This document shows, in pieces, positions 36,901-48,674 of a DNA stretch of 64,000 bases. Position 1 is the stretch's first letter. The number at the start of each line of letters is the position of its first letter. The notes beneath the pieces are model-generated. The model was not told the DNA's origin, ran no database searches, and saw nothing but the letters and a program-made list of their open reading frames with translations. The position numbers were made by a program, and so were the translations under genes. The stretch is from assembly GCA_017562135.1 (NCBI GenBank), contig QEYB01000448.1:744001-808000 (forward strand), read 5' to 3'. Source of the stretch: Dipylidium caninum. Taxonomy: Eukaryota; Platyhelminthes; Cestoda; Cyclophyllidea; Dipylidiidae.

Positions 36901-39415
36901 GGACAGATTTCAATCTGTCTGTTGTTGACTGGCTTAAAATAATCTTTTTTTCTCGTGACACTTTTATTGTGAAGAGGAATCATATTGACTAAAATCTGTT
37001 TTACTGCTCCAAAAAGTGTCTATGGCGCTACATTCCCGCTAAATTTAAGTGACACTTCTTACTTTCCGTTTAATTAGGAAAATTTTTTTATTTGGTCCAC
37101 TAATCATTCTCGAGGGTAACGTCGGCGGTAGCCTCAATGGGAAAATAGGTGTTGACAAATCACGTTATTCCGATTGCCACAGAGGCAGGCGCGAGAATCA
37201 CTGAAAATAACCTTGTTTTAAAGCGCATTCAATGCATTTGATGGTTTTTTATGTCTGTCGTCCACATTGACGTAGGAACGGAAGTCGCGATTCGGAAGAT
37301 GGTTAAGATTAAATAAAATAGAGGAGTTGACTTCGAAACACCGTCTCGAACTTTTATTTGTGTTTGATGTCATACTGTGACCTCAAGTCCCGGTCATACG
37401 ATTCTATCTTGAAATCTGAACCTATGGCATTCTTACTGCTCATACGCAGGCAATAAAATCACTTCCCTCCTTATTTCCTTACCATTCTACGCACGACACT
37501 ACGCGTTTAATGTGACTACCGAAGTCTTCATACGATGACAGTCGACTAATGGTTGAACTGCGTTCTATTAATGATTTATTAGGTTAATAATAGGACAATT
37601 AAGGGTTTTCACTATAAACAATTGCTAACTGATATCGACAAGTCAAGAAATTACTGAAGGTGTGCTCTACATTTTCTTATTGCACCCGGGTAGGATGATC
37701 GAGTTTCTGCTGAGTTTGCACATGCTGTCATGGTAAATACAGACTACCTCGTTTATTGCCCCCTTATCATTATTAATCAAGCATCAAGGCAATCAACTCC
37801 CCCTTCCCACTATCCTCTAATTGATCCTAGTTTAGAGCATGACGAGTAGCTCTCGTCCTCTTTGAAACTGAAATTGGCCGAGGCTACATCCTTTTTTGTG
37901 CGTCGTCGGTCCTTGTGCCATCTACGGATGAACACTTTCGCACTTAGTGTCACCGATGGGTTCCACGTTTATTCTACCAGATGATAAATCAGGCCCAGTG
38001 AAAATCCGTTTTTCTTCTATCTTCGTTAGATGCGCTGTGTGTAAAACTGCTTTTCTGCTGGCTTACAATTGTTTTGAAACACACAACTTCAAAGGACATC
38101 ATTGCCATAAGTTAATTGCGGATTCCCCTTCGCTCTCTTCATGTGAAGTTTATCATTAACTTTTCCTAAACCGCAGTCTGCTACTTCACCTGTGAGGCGG
38201 GTAGTCTCAACTTGGGATTAGTAGGGCTGTCTTAAGGGGCTTTACAAATTGTTACCCTCAGTTTTTCGTTGGGGGGTTTGCTACACCAAATGAATAAATT
38301 TTATGTTACGAAATTCCTCTTTTACTATTGGTTCTCATTGGTCGCCTTGGTTTACGGCAGCTGCTTGTACCAACCTCTATAGAGTCAGTTAATTAGTCTC
38401 TATTCTCATCCTACGCTTTTTTTGCTAATGACGAAATAGCGGCAATTTTATCCCCCTTCGACACGCTCCCACCTTCTTTTTGTCTGTCACTTTTGCTTTA
38501 AGTAGGGGTCTGCTGACGTCGGCATCTTTGCCCTGTTTGAAGTAGGTGACATCGCATGAACCCGTGCTCTGCTTTTATCTTTCGCACTGTTTTAGAAATA
38601 ATGTATATATCCGAGTTTTTCTCCCTGTACTTTCATGACACTTCTTCGAAAGATAAACCTACATGATGTTAATATATGCTGACATTTTCGCTGCTATCTA
38701 CTGCCCTGTATTTTTTCTTCTCTTCAAAAATCAAGTACATTCAGAAGTGGCTGAATTTAAGTATTGCTGATTACCTTTAGTGGTAACACTTTTTTCGCCT
38801 TCTCGAAAAGACATTTGTTTACATTTCGAATTATTTTGCCTCGTTTGTGTTCGTGAATATTTATTATACGAGTTATTTTCATTCCACCATCTCATCTATT
38901 ATGCAAAAAAGATGTTTTGGTTATTTATAAGGCAGTGAAAACGTACTCATCTTCCGGATAATGGTTACTTGCGTTTTTATCTTATCGTATTTTCTAACAC
39001 TAGTCAGTGATGTGAAGTTTTTAGGCTTCATTGCACTATAAAAATCATAACTCTCACATTGACTATTCTCATACGCTTCAGAGCTCGTGACGCCCTACGA
39101 AATTGTCTGCCTGAGGCCCTACGCGATAACACGTTTGCGGAGCAACTGGCAGATGAGCCGGCTACCCAACGCTGCCTCGCCCTCCTCGTGGAGCAGCTCA
39201 CCAGGCCCACGGCGACGTCTTCATCGGTCGCGGGGGCTGGCGCGACCGCGGAGGGCTTAACCAACGTCGGTGTGACGGAAGGCGGTGTTGGCGGGCCTCT
39301 CGATGGTGGCGGTGCAGGTGTCGGCGCTAGTGCTTCCGTCCCCCCCTCAAACCCTCCCCCTGTCAAGTCGTCACTAGAGGTACAGGAAAATGCGTCCAAG
39401 TCAGACAGCAAATAG
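33999..39415 (+). CDS. CNOT9: CCR4-NOT transcription complex subunit 9 (RCD1 homologue)
   Basis: CNOT9 is an armadillo-repeat subunit of the CCR4-NOT deadenylase that docks regulators of mRNA decay. Six exons join in phase: 33999-34165, 34196-34316, 34587-34781, 34852-34947, 36416-36606 and 39082-39415, giving 367 residues. Conserved blocks include [124 protein letters not shown] and [15 protein letters not shown]. The first intron is 30 nt and the last 2475 nt. After [12 protein letters not shown] the protein has a tail of about 70 residues rich in Gly, Ala, Ser and Pro that the human protein (299 residues) lacks. A donor-like site AGAGGTACAG near 39379 could shorten the tail in a splice variant. 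An 11-base G run at 35210-35220 lies in intron 4. Confidence 0.96.
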
Positions 39416-40019
39416 TTTTATGTTTGATGCTTATGTATAAAGCATGGAAATCCATGAAAAAATTCCCCTCTCTGCCCTTCCCTCTCTCCTCTTTTACTAC
39501 GAGTGTGAGGATAAAGGGGGGTCTCTAATGTTCAGTTAATATGAGTAATTTTGACTTGTTTTTTGCAGTTTTTAGTCAACAGATTTTTCCCTCCTCACTG
39601 ACCTTGTTGGGCGGCAGCTTTATGGATGTATTCCTCGAAACTGACACCTTAGCTACTCTGGATTTTGTTGAAGGCTATTATTCTGGCTATTACACCTTTT
39701 GTCAAACTCACTTGGCCTTGTTAGTGTGGCTCTGTCCTCAAATGTGCATATGTCTCCTTATGATCTGGTTCCTTCCGTTAGAGTTACGAGCAAATTCATG
39801 TTCAACCACTCATTCGTGTTTAAGTAAATGATTGTAAACCACAGCTATTTGCTTTTTTGTCTTTATCTCCGTCTACACGGTGACAAAACCCGAGAGCCGT
39901 TCTCTACACAAGGTGTGTGATTGCTGGTTAAAATCCCCTTTAATATTGCGGGCACTCTATCCAGCATGTGGGCGTACTGGCTGCGATTTTTATTATTTTT
40001 ATGATTGAAATCACAGCGT
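39416..40019. other. 3' flank of CNOT9, no gene recognised
   Basis: The open frame at 39541-39831 (+) follows a plausible acceptor (TTTTTGCAG) and could be an alternative last exon of CNOT9, but it has no motif I know. Otherwise nothing is visible. Confidence 0.35.
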
Positions 40020-40748
40020 TGGGAGACGCTATTCGATTAATTTAGTTGGACTGACGCAAGTTGACTCTGCGCTCAGTGACAGGGCTGTGACGTTGTCCTG
40101 CACTGCTCTGCGGCTGGCCCGTCCCCCAGTGTCGGTTTGCGAGGCTTTCTACTTGATTGATGAGTCCTGTGAGACGTATGTTTCCTGCCACTTAGACTGT
40201 CCACTTTTAGAACAAGTCCTTGTAAAATTAAATTATTTTTAAGTGGATCCTTTCATGTGGTTGCCTAATACTTCAAATTAACTATAAAAAGTAGCAGACT
40301 GGAGTACCGCGGGACGCTTGCTTTTCGTTGTCGCATACCGGAACTGCGGGTAACGCGTACGATTGTACTTTCTCAGATACCGAAAGCTTTTCGGTTCGTC
40401 GGCCACAAAAAAACCGTGCACTCGCATTTTTCGCAGAATTGGAATTCCGTCAACCGTCTGGCGTGTTCCTGCGCAGCGCGAAGACACTGATTTTCGGTGT
40501 TGCAGCTCCGACGGACGTATTTTACGCCTGGATTGGCTTTTCTTTTCTTTGTCTTCCCCTCCTCTCCTGGGCTATTTCCTCTGATTTAATACGGTACACT
40601 CTCAAGAGGTTGGGAATAATACATTATTTACGCTGTCTTCATCACAGGCCCCCTGTGGGATTCGCTGTCGAGGTTACCATTCTCTCCTCCCCTAAATGGA
40701 ATTTCCTCGACCCTTGGCAATATCCTATTCAGCCGCACCTTCCTCAAT
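40019..40748 (+). CDS. unrecognised coding candidate, two or more exons
   Basis: An exon starting after AAATCACAG (about 40019) reads GRRYSINLVGLTQVDSAL, then AVTLSCTALRLARPPVS, then EAFYLIDESCET and ends at a GTATGT donor near 40178. It joins in phase to an exon after AGCAG (about 40297) that reads LEYRGTLAFRCRIPELRVTR. The following part is open in two frames up to about 40748, one with a hydrophobic stretch, so the end is not settled. Codon use and splice signals look gene-like. I do not recognise the family. Confidence 0.35.
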
Positions 40749-42049
40749 GATTTTGACTGTTTCTGCCCTCGAACACATCCGAATTTCCAGTTTATGACTT
40801 GCGATTAATTAACCACGATTCCGAACTTGGGCATGTGTTTTAAATAACGGGTAGAGATATTATATGTGGACATAATGTAAGAGAAGGCTAAGGTTTTCCA
40901 AGTCAACGTATAACACTCCCAATTTGCATTTGAGGGGCAGTCCGACCTCATGATTCGGCGGTTGTCAAGTACGGAAAGCGAGGTGTGACGAGGTAACCTC
41001 GGAGTTGTTTTTTTGCATTCCCCAGGAGTGCTTTTCCTCATTCCGAATGTCGATGAAAGATCACTCCGCCGATAATTGTGCATTAAAATAAAAGAGGACA
41101 TGATTATTAAAATATCTCTGATCCTATTTCCCTCGTGGCCTATAGCATTCTCAAGCCTTTTCCACACCTCCCAGTGCCTGGAAAGGTGTGACAAAGCCTG
41201 GACCTAGTAATTTTTACAAGTCGCCTGTCTCCTTTAGTCGCGACTGTGGCATATGTGCGGAGAGCGGCACAATACCCGGGTCCCCGCTTCCAGGAGTCAG
41301 TACTGCCTACCGCTTGACACGGCCTTTGATCCTGCACTGGGTTCTGCAGACTAGGTGGCGGGTGTTTTGACTTGTGGGGTCCCGCAAAATGAAAACACTG
41401 CGAGATGGATAAAAGAGAGGCAACTTGGGTGGCATTCATATCCGCTTATCAACGACTCGCGTTGCCTTGGTGGCAGATGTGTCGCTCATGAACATATGGG
41501 ATGCGGCAATGCCAGCTATTCTGACTTCACAGCGGAAAAGGATGGTAACTCCGCGATGACTCCACTCAAACGGTTGGGTGGTTTTCGGCCACGCTGGAGT
41601 CATACGACGTGGGAGTGAGGCAGTTAAATAACCGGGAATCTGAGATCCAGCGAGATTTGGCGGCGCTACTTAGAAGATCTTTCAGGGGGATCCAAATGGA
41701 CCATGTTAAGACTGGATTCCCTTAATCACCAGAAAAACATTACTTCCGCTTATCCCAACTTTGTGCACACGGAGTAGAAGCATGTATGGGAAGCGTGCAG
41801 TAGGTTGAAAACTACGTAACGAGCGTTTGCGTTTAGTCTGTGTCCAGCTCCCATTGAGAGAGATATTCTGTGACGCGGGCCAGATACTTTTATTTCTTTA
41901 TATATATAGTTTTTAAAGGGATTTTTCGCCCTCATTTCGTGAATTTTTCGTGTTCGCATCTCATTTTTACTCCACTTTTTGTCCCTAACAAAACACGATT
42001 TACATTTACTCTTCTCTGTACGAGTTCAAATTAAATCAGAGTGCAGCCA
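40749..42049. other. non-coding stretch
   Basis: No conserved exon is visible. Overlapping open frames on both strands at 41140-41618 share no motif with known families and look like GC-richer spacer or an old repeat. Confidence 0.4.
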
Positions 42050-43365
42050 AACAAGCTTCGAGAAACATTAATGAGGCATTCAAGAACGGATTCACTCATG
42101 AAAAAGTTGACAGATGCTGCTTCCAAAAATTTCCTTTCGGCGAGATGAGCATCGTCGAGGAGCCTGGAGGAAGACCACCGGTTTGTGTCGATAACGAGGA
42201 GGAAGAAGTGAGTTCGACGACGGAGGTGCAATCCGATCCACACACACACACACACACACACAGAACTATTCGTGAACTCGGATCCAAACTACACAGAAGA
42301 TGGCCATACGGCTAGAGCTGATCTGAAACATCTGGGTACAATAAAAGATAAAGTAAAAATGGGGACTCATGGGTGGGGGCAGTCCGACCAACTGACGCAA
42401 CCGTCGACGATCGAGTGACGCCAAGGGCGAAGTGTGCATCTTCCGTGTTTCCTCCGAAATAAACGCTTGACGCCGTTTTTACTCCAAATCATCACTTCTC
42501 ATGAGAGGTGAATTTTAAGTGATAATTGAACAGGATTGAGTGAGTGGGTGGATGAGAACACACGCTCGCAAGGAGTGGCCAAGGAGTGATCGCCCACTAT
42601 TCCTTCCTACGAGGCAACCAGGCGAAGCCATAACAGCGGCAGAATCTCATTGCCGTGAAAAAATTGATTTCACGCATGGGAGGGAACTTATGAGGAAAAA
42701 ACAACCAGCGTTGCTCAATCGGCACGACGAAATACTTCTGCATGATGGGAAGGCTGGACGACGACCATTTAAAGTTTCAATTACTGTTGGTAAATTAAAT
42801 AACTCCTCCACGCTTTGACCATTTACCACATCGTAGATATCCATCACACCATATTTCACTGACCGGTTATTACGCGTTTACGTGAAAAAGTGCAGTGGAG
42901 AAAATCATATTGTAAATGACCTTAAATGGTTCACTAACTCTTAAAACAATTTTTTTTCAAAAAGGCAAATGTGGCACGCCCAAGCGTTGCCACAAAGTGG
43001 TAGATTCCAGTGAAAAGGATTTCGTGTGAATGATAACAAATAACGTGAGGAATCGCGCTTTTCACCTTCGACATATATTTCTTGTAGTTTGATAATTGAC
43101 TTCATCAAACGCCACATAAAGCTCCAATTACTGCTGACCAATTGTAATCATTTTTCTATACTATTAAATTTTATTAGTGCGATATTTTTTCAGCCCATCA
43201 CTGAGACTTACATTTATACGAAAAATTACAATAGCCAAAGTAATATCATAACAGACCTTGAGTCGTCTATTAAGTCTAAAAGTAACGATTTCTTCACAAA
43301 GCCATATAGGACTTGCTAATCATTGGCATAAAGTCGTGGATGACAATGAAATTTATTTCAATTGA
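42050..43365 (+). mobile_element. decayed mariner transposon, nearly full-length transposase remnant
   Basis: Read on plus, broken frames give a mariner transposase in order. The N-terminal DNA-binding part is AAKQASRNINEAFKNGF, then IVEEPGGRPPVCVDNEEEEV and VQSDPHT. A middle part at 42600-42800 reads QPGEAITAAESHC, then KKQPALLNRHDEILLHDGKA, the region holding the second catalytic Asp (LLHDN in active relatives). The C-terminal part at 43190-43365 reads TDLESSIKSKSNDFFTK, then NHWHKVVDDNEIYFN and TGA. The blocks match the SETMAR/Hsmar1 type layout and the 1.3-kb span is the usual mariner length. Frameshifts, stops and a CA expansion show it is dead. I could not see clear terminal inverted repeats. 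Confidence 0.82.
42239..42262. repeat. (CA)12 microsatellite inside the mariner frame
   Basis: Twelve CA units sit exactly where the transposase should read an SDP-hT-reL segment, turning it into a His-Thr run before ELFVNSD. Confidence 0.9.
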
Positions 43366-44369
43366 ATATAGCAAATAATGTGGAAAATTAGGCTTTTTTT
43401 AAATTCTATTAGACGCCCGTTTCGTAGGGTGAGTAGATAAGTTCGGCCATATAAACGCTAGCGAGAAGTGATAGAGCGTAAAACTTACTGGGTTTGGTTA
43501 TTAAATGTTCTCCCTTGGTCCCATCAAATATGAGGAAAGTCGGGGGTAACACACGGCGAGTGAACGCCAACGGCGGATAGCAAATTGATGTCCCACCTGA
43601 ATTGATAATCCAGACCGAAGGAAAAATGAGTTGGCAGCAATGCCATCGTCTGACGGAGCATTTCAGGTCACGCCAGGGCACATCGTGGAGGAGACAATCT
43701 TAGGAAGGGTCTGGTAGAATTTGCTGTATTTTGAGCGGTAGGAACTAGGGACATACTCACACCTCGGCCACATTTGTGGCGATGCTGATGGCCGCTCCTA
43801 AAGGCCACACCACGCAAGCGGCTCCAATTCCGGGGTGATCAAAGCCAGACGGGACCAAATGTTTACTGTCTAATTTATGCAGTCGTCCAGCTCACAAGTA
43901 CATTTCTATATCTACCGTTGATTAAATCGCCCATGGAAAGGCCGAGGGTTGGGAATTTGGGGATGTAAATGGAGTGGAAGTAGGCCTCTTGCCTTGTCTG
44001 TCTATCTACTCCCAATGTATTTGCATTACCAAGGCCGGATGGGTCAGACTGGATACAGACAAAAATATATTTTTAACACGAGCACATTTTCGTGGTTAAG
44101 TTTGCCCACTGGAGCGATTTTGAGCATACACACCTGTTTAATTTTGCCGGGAATCAGATGGGCTTGGAAAGCATGGGAAAAAGAAGGAGGGGGAGCCAGC
44201 AGGAGCGAAAATGCTGTAAACTACATAGCAATAACTGCCCCCTTTGGGATTGTTGCTTGCCAACTCTCAAATGGGACCGCTTAGTTGTCGGACAGGCTAT
44301 CGGGTGAAAATGGCGTCGAATGCTAAGAGATAATAAAAATAGCATATTTTCCACATCACTCCTTATGTT
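43366..44369. other. spacer between oppositely oriented mariner remnants
   Basis: No mariner block is recognised here. An open frame at 43409-43681 (-) and one at 43949-44284 (+) lack known motifs. Confidence 0.35.
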
Positions 44370-45140
44370 CATTCAACATCACTTTCACTGGCATCTACAA
44401 CTTGCTGCTAACGATTGGGCCAGTCATGTGATTTCGAAAAAATAAATAGTTACTTTTAGACTTAATAAGCGATTCAAAGTCCTTTATAATACCCTTTGCG
44501 TTATTGTATTTTCTACCTCTTAAAAGTAATTCAAGATTACCAAGGAATTAATAATCGGTAAATGAAATTCCGTGTGGAGGATGTGGTAAAATTTCATTTG
44601 GAAAGAGGCTACCTGATCGAAGCTTAATGGGGTCGTTGACCAGCATTTCCCTCATGAAGTAACACTGCACAGTGCAGACTGAGCACCGCCGGTTGTTGTT
44701 TTTTTTCATCAGCCGAATACCCGGCAACGGGACTCCGCCGCTATTACGGTTTCGCCTGGTTGCCCTAGAGGACTAGCTAATGGATTATTACTCCTCGGGA
44801 AATCCACCATCCGCTAACCATAACTTTGTTTTTTTTTTGATCAAATTCAACTTTCTTGACAAGTATTGATTTAAAGTTGAAACGGCGATAATCGCGTATT
44901 GTCTGCAGAAAATTTTTTAACACAACGCAACTACACGGATGGTTGGTCGTTTGTTGTGGATTAGTTTATACATTCGTTCTAAATTCTTTCTCCTCGTCAT
45001 CAATACGGAGTTGTGGTATTTTTCCAGGCTCCTTCACACTAGTCAGGTTGCCAGAAGGTTGAATAAGGTGGATGTGACGAAATTTCCTATTTTGGAGAAG
45101 CAAGTGCGGTTTGTCAGCAGTAGTTGAAGACCCATGAAGG
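44370..45140 (-). mobile_element. decayed mosaic mariner copy A
   Basis: Read on minus, the N-terminal part near 45080-44930 gives NLTSVKEPGK, IDDEEKEF and TNPQQTT. A middle part near 44830-44770 reads KVMVSGWWISRGVIIH, the mariner block around KVM-WW. Next comes QPGETVIAAESRC, then AVLSLHCAVLLHEGNAGQRPH, matching the ALVNRKG-LLHDNARPH region. The C-terminal end near 44420-44390 shows HDWPNR-QQVVDA. Stops and shifts interrupt all parts. The N-terminal side (45095-45139) begins with a block that belongs to a later part of the protein, so the copy is rearranged. Confidence 0.78.
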
Positions 45141-45164
45141 GCGGTTTTCGCGTTATTTATTATA

Positions 45165-45455
45165 TTCATTCGAAATGATTTCCATTTGCATCTACGACTT
45201 TCGGCCAACGATTGGGCAAGTCATGTGTGCCTCTGTGGGAAAAATCTTCATGTTTAGAGCTAACAAACGAATAAAAGCCTTTTATAATATCATTTGGGTT
45301 GTTGTATGTTTACTACCTCAAAAGTAATTCGTATTCACAAGAAGTGTAATAATCGGCCGGTGAAGTATCCGGTGATGAATCCGGAGGCCATGTCAAAATG
45401 TCAAATTGTTGAGAAGCAAGTGCGGTTTGTCAGCAGTAGTTGAAGCCCCATGAAG
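45165..45455 (-). mobile_element. decayed mariner fragment B, C-terminal part
   Basis: On minus the fragment reads TADKPHLL near 45430, then TWPPDSSPDTSPADYYTSC, the PPYSPDLAPtDY motif of mariner, then FVSSKHEDFSHRGTHDLPNR and WPKVVDANGNHFE before a stop. The N-terminal half is missing. Confidence 0.82.
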
Positions 45456-45539
45456 CCAGATATCAAGTTGAAAACTATGAAAATGGTGTTGAATATAAGT
45501 TAAAGACACAGAGCGGAATTTTGTTTATGAAATCGAAAT

Positions 45540-46150
45540 AAATTTAATTGGCATTTACGAATTTCTGCCAGCGATTTGGCAAGTCTTGCATGCCTTTTTG
45601 AAGAATATCTTCATTTCTAGAGTTAATAAGTCACTTTGGCTATAGCATATTTTTTCTTCTAAAAATAATTTTCAATTGCGAAGAGAGTAAGAATCGACTG
45701 GTGTGTCATCGTACAATAAATCCAAAAGTTGTGGTAAAATGTCAGATTGTAGAGGAGTCATTTAGTTTGTCAGCGGCAACGGAAGCTCGATGTGGTCGTC
45801 GTTCAACGTGATCATGCGCACCCGCTCCCACCACCGCCCGGTCGACGCAGTTGCGTCCCCTCTCCCTGTCGACGCCTTTGAGCCCACTTTTCCTTCTTTG
45901 CTTACTGTACACACAGGGTCTGTTTTAACCCAGCCGTAGCCGTATGGGCGGCCAGTTTCTATTTAGGTGAAACCCGAGTTCACGAGTGCTTACGTCCAGA
46001 TCGGATCCCACAGTCACCGTCCATAAATCTTCTCCCTCGAGACGAGGCTCCTTGACGGTACACGTATTGCCAGAAGAAAATTTTTTGGAACCAAATTTGC
46101 GCCTGGTTAATGTTTCTCGAAGTTTGTTGTGTTGCACTACGATTCACTTT
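45540..46150 (-). mobile_element. decayed mariner copy C, middle deleted
   Basis: On minus, 46150-45925 carries the N-terminal part in shifting frames: TQQTSRNINQAQIWFQKIF, EPRLEGEDLW and VGSDLDVSTRELGFHLNR. The C-terminal part at 45800-45540 gives MQDLPNRWQKFVNAN. The catalytic middle region is absent between them. Confidence 0.78.
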
Positions 46151-46399
46151 GAGCTTATACAAGAAAATTCGATGCCAATCGCATTATACGCCGATCGGTT
46201 TCGAAAAAAAGTACGATAAAAATGGGCCACAAACGCGGAAAAATTTAACGAAATGAGCAAGAAGAATACCCTTAAAATTTGCAAATAAAATATCGGGCGC
46301 ATGTTACATAGATGAAGAAAGACAAGACAAAACACATGTTCCATAGTCTCCAACCTAGTACATTAGGGACCATTTCTTCCTCCCTCATGCACAATTAGC

Positions 46400-47365
46400 C
46401 ACTAACCTACTTCGTTAATGCAACTCTTCGTGGTTAATGCATTTGCTTTCCCTTCAAAGTAATCGGCTGGCGAAGTGTCTGGTGGAGGAAATTGTAATAT
46501 GTCAAATTGTAGGAAGTTAGTTAATTTGTCAACAGCAAGGCAAACTTTCCGTGGCCGTCAATCAGCATTACCATAGTGCAGAAATAATGCGTCGTGACGA
46601 TTAAGCAACGTTGTCTGTTTTATTTCTCATAATTTTCTTCTGAATGACACCAATTTCTTCACTACAACGGAACTCCGCCGCTGTTATATTTTCGCCTGGA
46701 ATGAGGGAAGATAGCCCTTTGACAAATTCCGCCATTTGCTAACTACAACTTTTGCTTCTTTGTTGAAATTCCTGCTGGACGATGTCTCCGGGGAATGTAC
46801 TCATGTCTAGCCATTTGTTTGATTGTTTTCAACTGTCACATAAAACCCAATTTTTCGTCAGAAGTGACGATTTTGTATACAAACGGCAACAATTGCGTAT
46901 TGCGGAGGAAGCAATAAAGACGCGCACTCGCTATTTCACTCCGTCGGCCGGTCGGTCAGTCGGTCATCTCCACTTACGTCCGTTCGTATGGCTGGTACGC
47001 ATGAATCCAACATTTTTACTATCATTTATTTCCCGCAGATGTCTTAAAACGGCCGTATGTCCACCTTTTTTACTTTATTTTTATTGTACGTTGATGTTTT
47101 AACACAGCCGTGAGAATGGCTGGTTCCTATTTATTTTTAAACACAAGTGTGTGCCTGTGGATCGGATCCCACAGTCATCGTCTTTAATTCCTCCTGCACC
47201 TCCTCGTTGCCATGACAAGGACCGGTGACCTTCTTCGAGGCTCCTTGGAGATAGTAAATTCTTCCAGAAGAGCAATTTTGATTAGTTGCTCCATCTTTGA
47301 ATGCCTCACCAGTTTTTCTCGAAGCCTGTTGCGCGGGGTCAGAATTTAATTTGAATTTGTACAAG
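46400..47365 (-). mobile_element. decayed mariner copy D
   Basis: On minus, 47365-47150 reads FLYKFKLNSDPAQQASRKTG, EAFKDGATNQN and further on a TVGSDPQAHT piece, matching the N-terminal LYEFKLG-AAE-RNI-AFG and ADP-TT blocks. At 46890-46750 KIVTSDEKLGFM marks the first catalytic Asp region (IVT-DEKW) and KVVVSKWRNLSKGY the KVM block. The end near 46560-46400 is too eroded to read well. In-frame stops show it is inactive. Confidence 0.75.
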
Positions 47366-48542
47366 AAGAGCAAATGTGAATCGCTTTTCTTTTCAATCTG
47401 ATTTCGACCACAAGAGAAAAAATTAAGTACGTCGCAAACATTGTGAAATCCTACCTAATGAGTATGAAACCTACCTTTAAAATATGAAAATAAAATGTGG
47501 AGCCAACGTTACAATGTAACTGTCTCAGCGGCGGTTGAAACAAACAATTCTCAAACGCCCGTCTCAAGATTTTCAAAGGAAAGGGAAACAAGGTCACTGT
47601 CTGGAATGATGGAAGACAGTGATTTTGTTACATCTCATCTTTCATAATTTGCTTCACACTTTTTCTTCCCTCTCTTCGGGCTAAGACTTGGCGCAAGTGT
47701 GTAAATGATCTTCGTAGTTCGCATCCCCCTTCGTTGCTGGGCGTCCATAACCAAGTTTTTGTCCATCGACGAGGGAGAGGTTGCTCCTTCCAGGGACGAG
47801 ATTCGCCCCTCTTATCCCTAGTAATGCAAATACTCCTCATTAAATTTCTCTCACCCGTAGCCGGTAAGAACAGAATGCAGGCGACGCGATCCGTCTTGTC
47901 CGCCTCCTCTTCACCCCTCACAGGCGAGACGACGCCGCGATTTTGGCCGAATTAACCTTGGACTCGGCGGTTTATCCGAAGTTAAATCTTATTGCCCCAC
48001 TTATCAGTGAGGCGGACTGGGTAATAGCTACAAATAAACTATTTTTGGCACGTTTTTGTTACCGCAGCCAAAAATATTACACGTTGTTTCTCAATCTCCT
48101 ATCGCCTACATATGCTTTCTGTGCGCCGCTGCCTTTCTGGCAGAACTCTAAGCCAGGAAGCGTTATACGCGTTGTTCACATACATTCACACACACACACA
48201 CACACACACACCATTGTCTTGCGGCCTACAAATTCCCTTTCAAATCGGGTTAAAAGGTGCACAGCACATCCAAAGAGGCTCTTCTTCTAATCCCCAAGAG
48301 AGGATACTCTGGGATTATGAGGAGACCTCCGACAAAGTACGCGGGTGATTAAGTGCAGCATGTAAGAGTTTAAGTGGGTAAATGTGAATCGCTGAGGAAA
48401 CAGAGTGTTCGTTTCAATTTTTTTGGGTAAGGCGTCACGGTTCCAATTTTGAGGGCAAAATTGCCTCTCAATTCATCAAAAGAGTTATGACCATTTCCCC
48501 TCTGCACTTTTTCATGTTTATTGTTTTTTCTATTGATTGACA
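47366..48542. other. upstream flank of the receptor gene with (CA)12
   Basis: A (CA)12 microsatellite lies at 48187-48211. No conserved exon is seen. Open frames at 47628-47955 on both strands have no motif. Confidence 0.4.
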
Positions 48543-48569
48543 GGGGGGCGGGAGGGGAGGGGGGATGGG
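48543..48569 (+). promoter_or_regulatory. G-quadruplex-type motif upstream of the receptor gene
   Basis: G-runs of 6, 3, 4, 6 and 3 separated by one or two bases lie about 230 bases before the receptor start codon. This is a strong sequence match to a G-quadruplex; a regulatory role is only inferred from its place. Confidence 0.5.
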
Positions 48570-48674
48570 CGCAGGAGCAGATGTCCGCTTGTAAGTGGAA
48601 TTTGTACCTTATAATTCCATGCAACTCCTTCCACCATCAGTGTTGGGCCGACGACTGTCTCTGCCTGGCTTCTG

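Noticed and set aside
39028..39411. 127-codon open frame antisense to the last CNOT9 exon
   Set aside because: The plus strand is clearly conserved CNOT9 coding sequence, and GC-rich codons on plus leave the antisense frame open.
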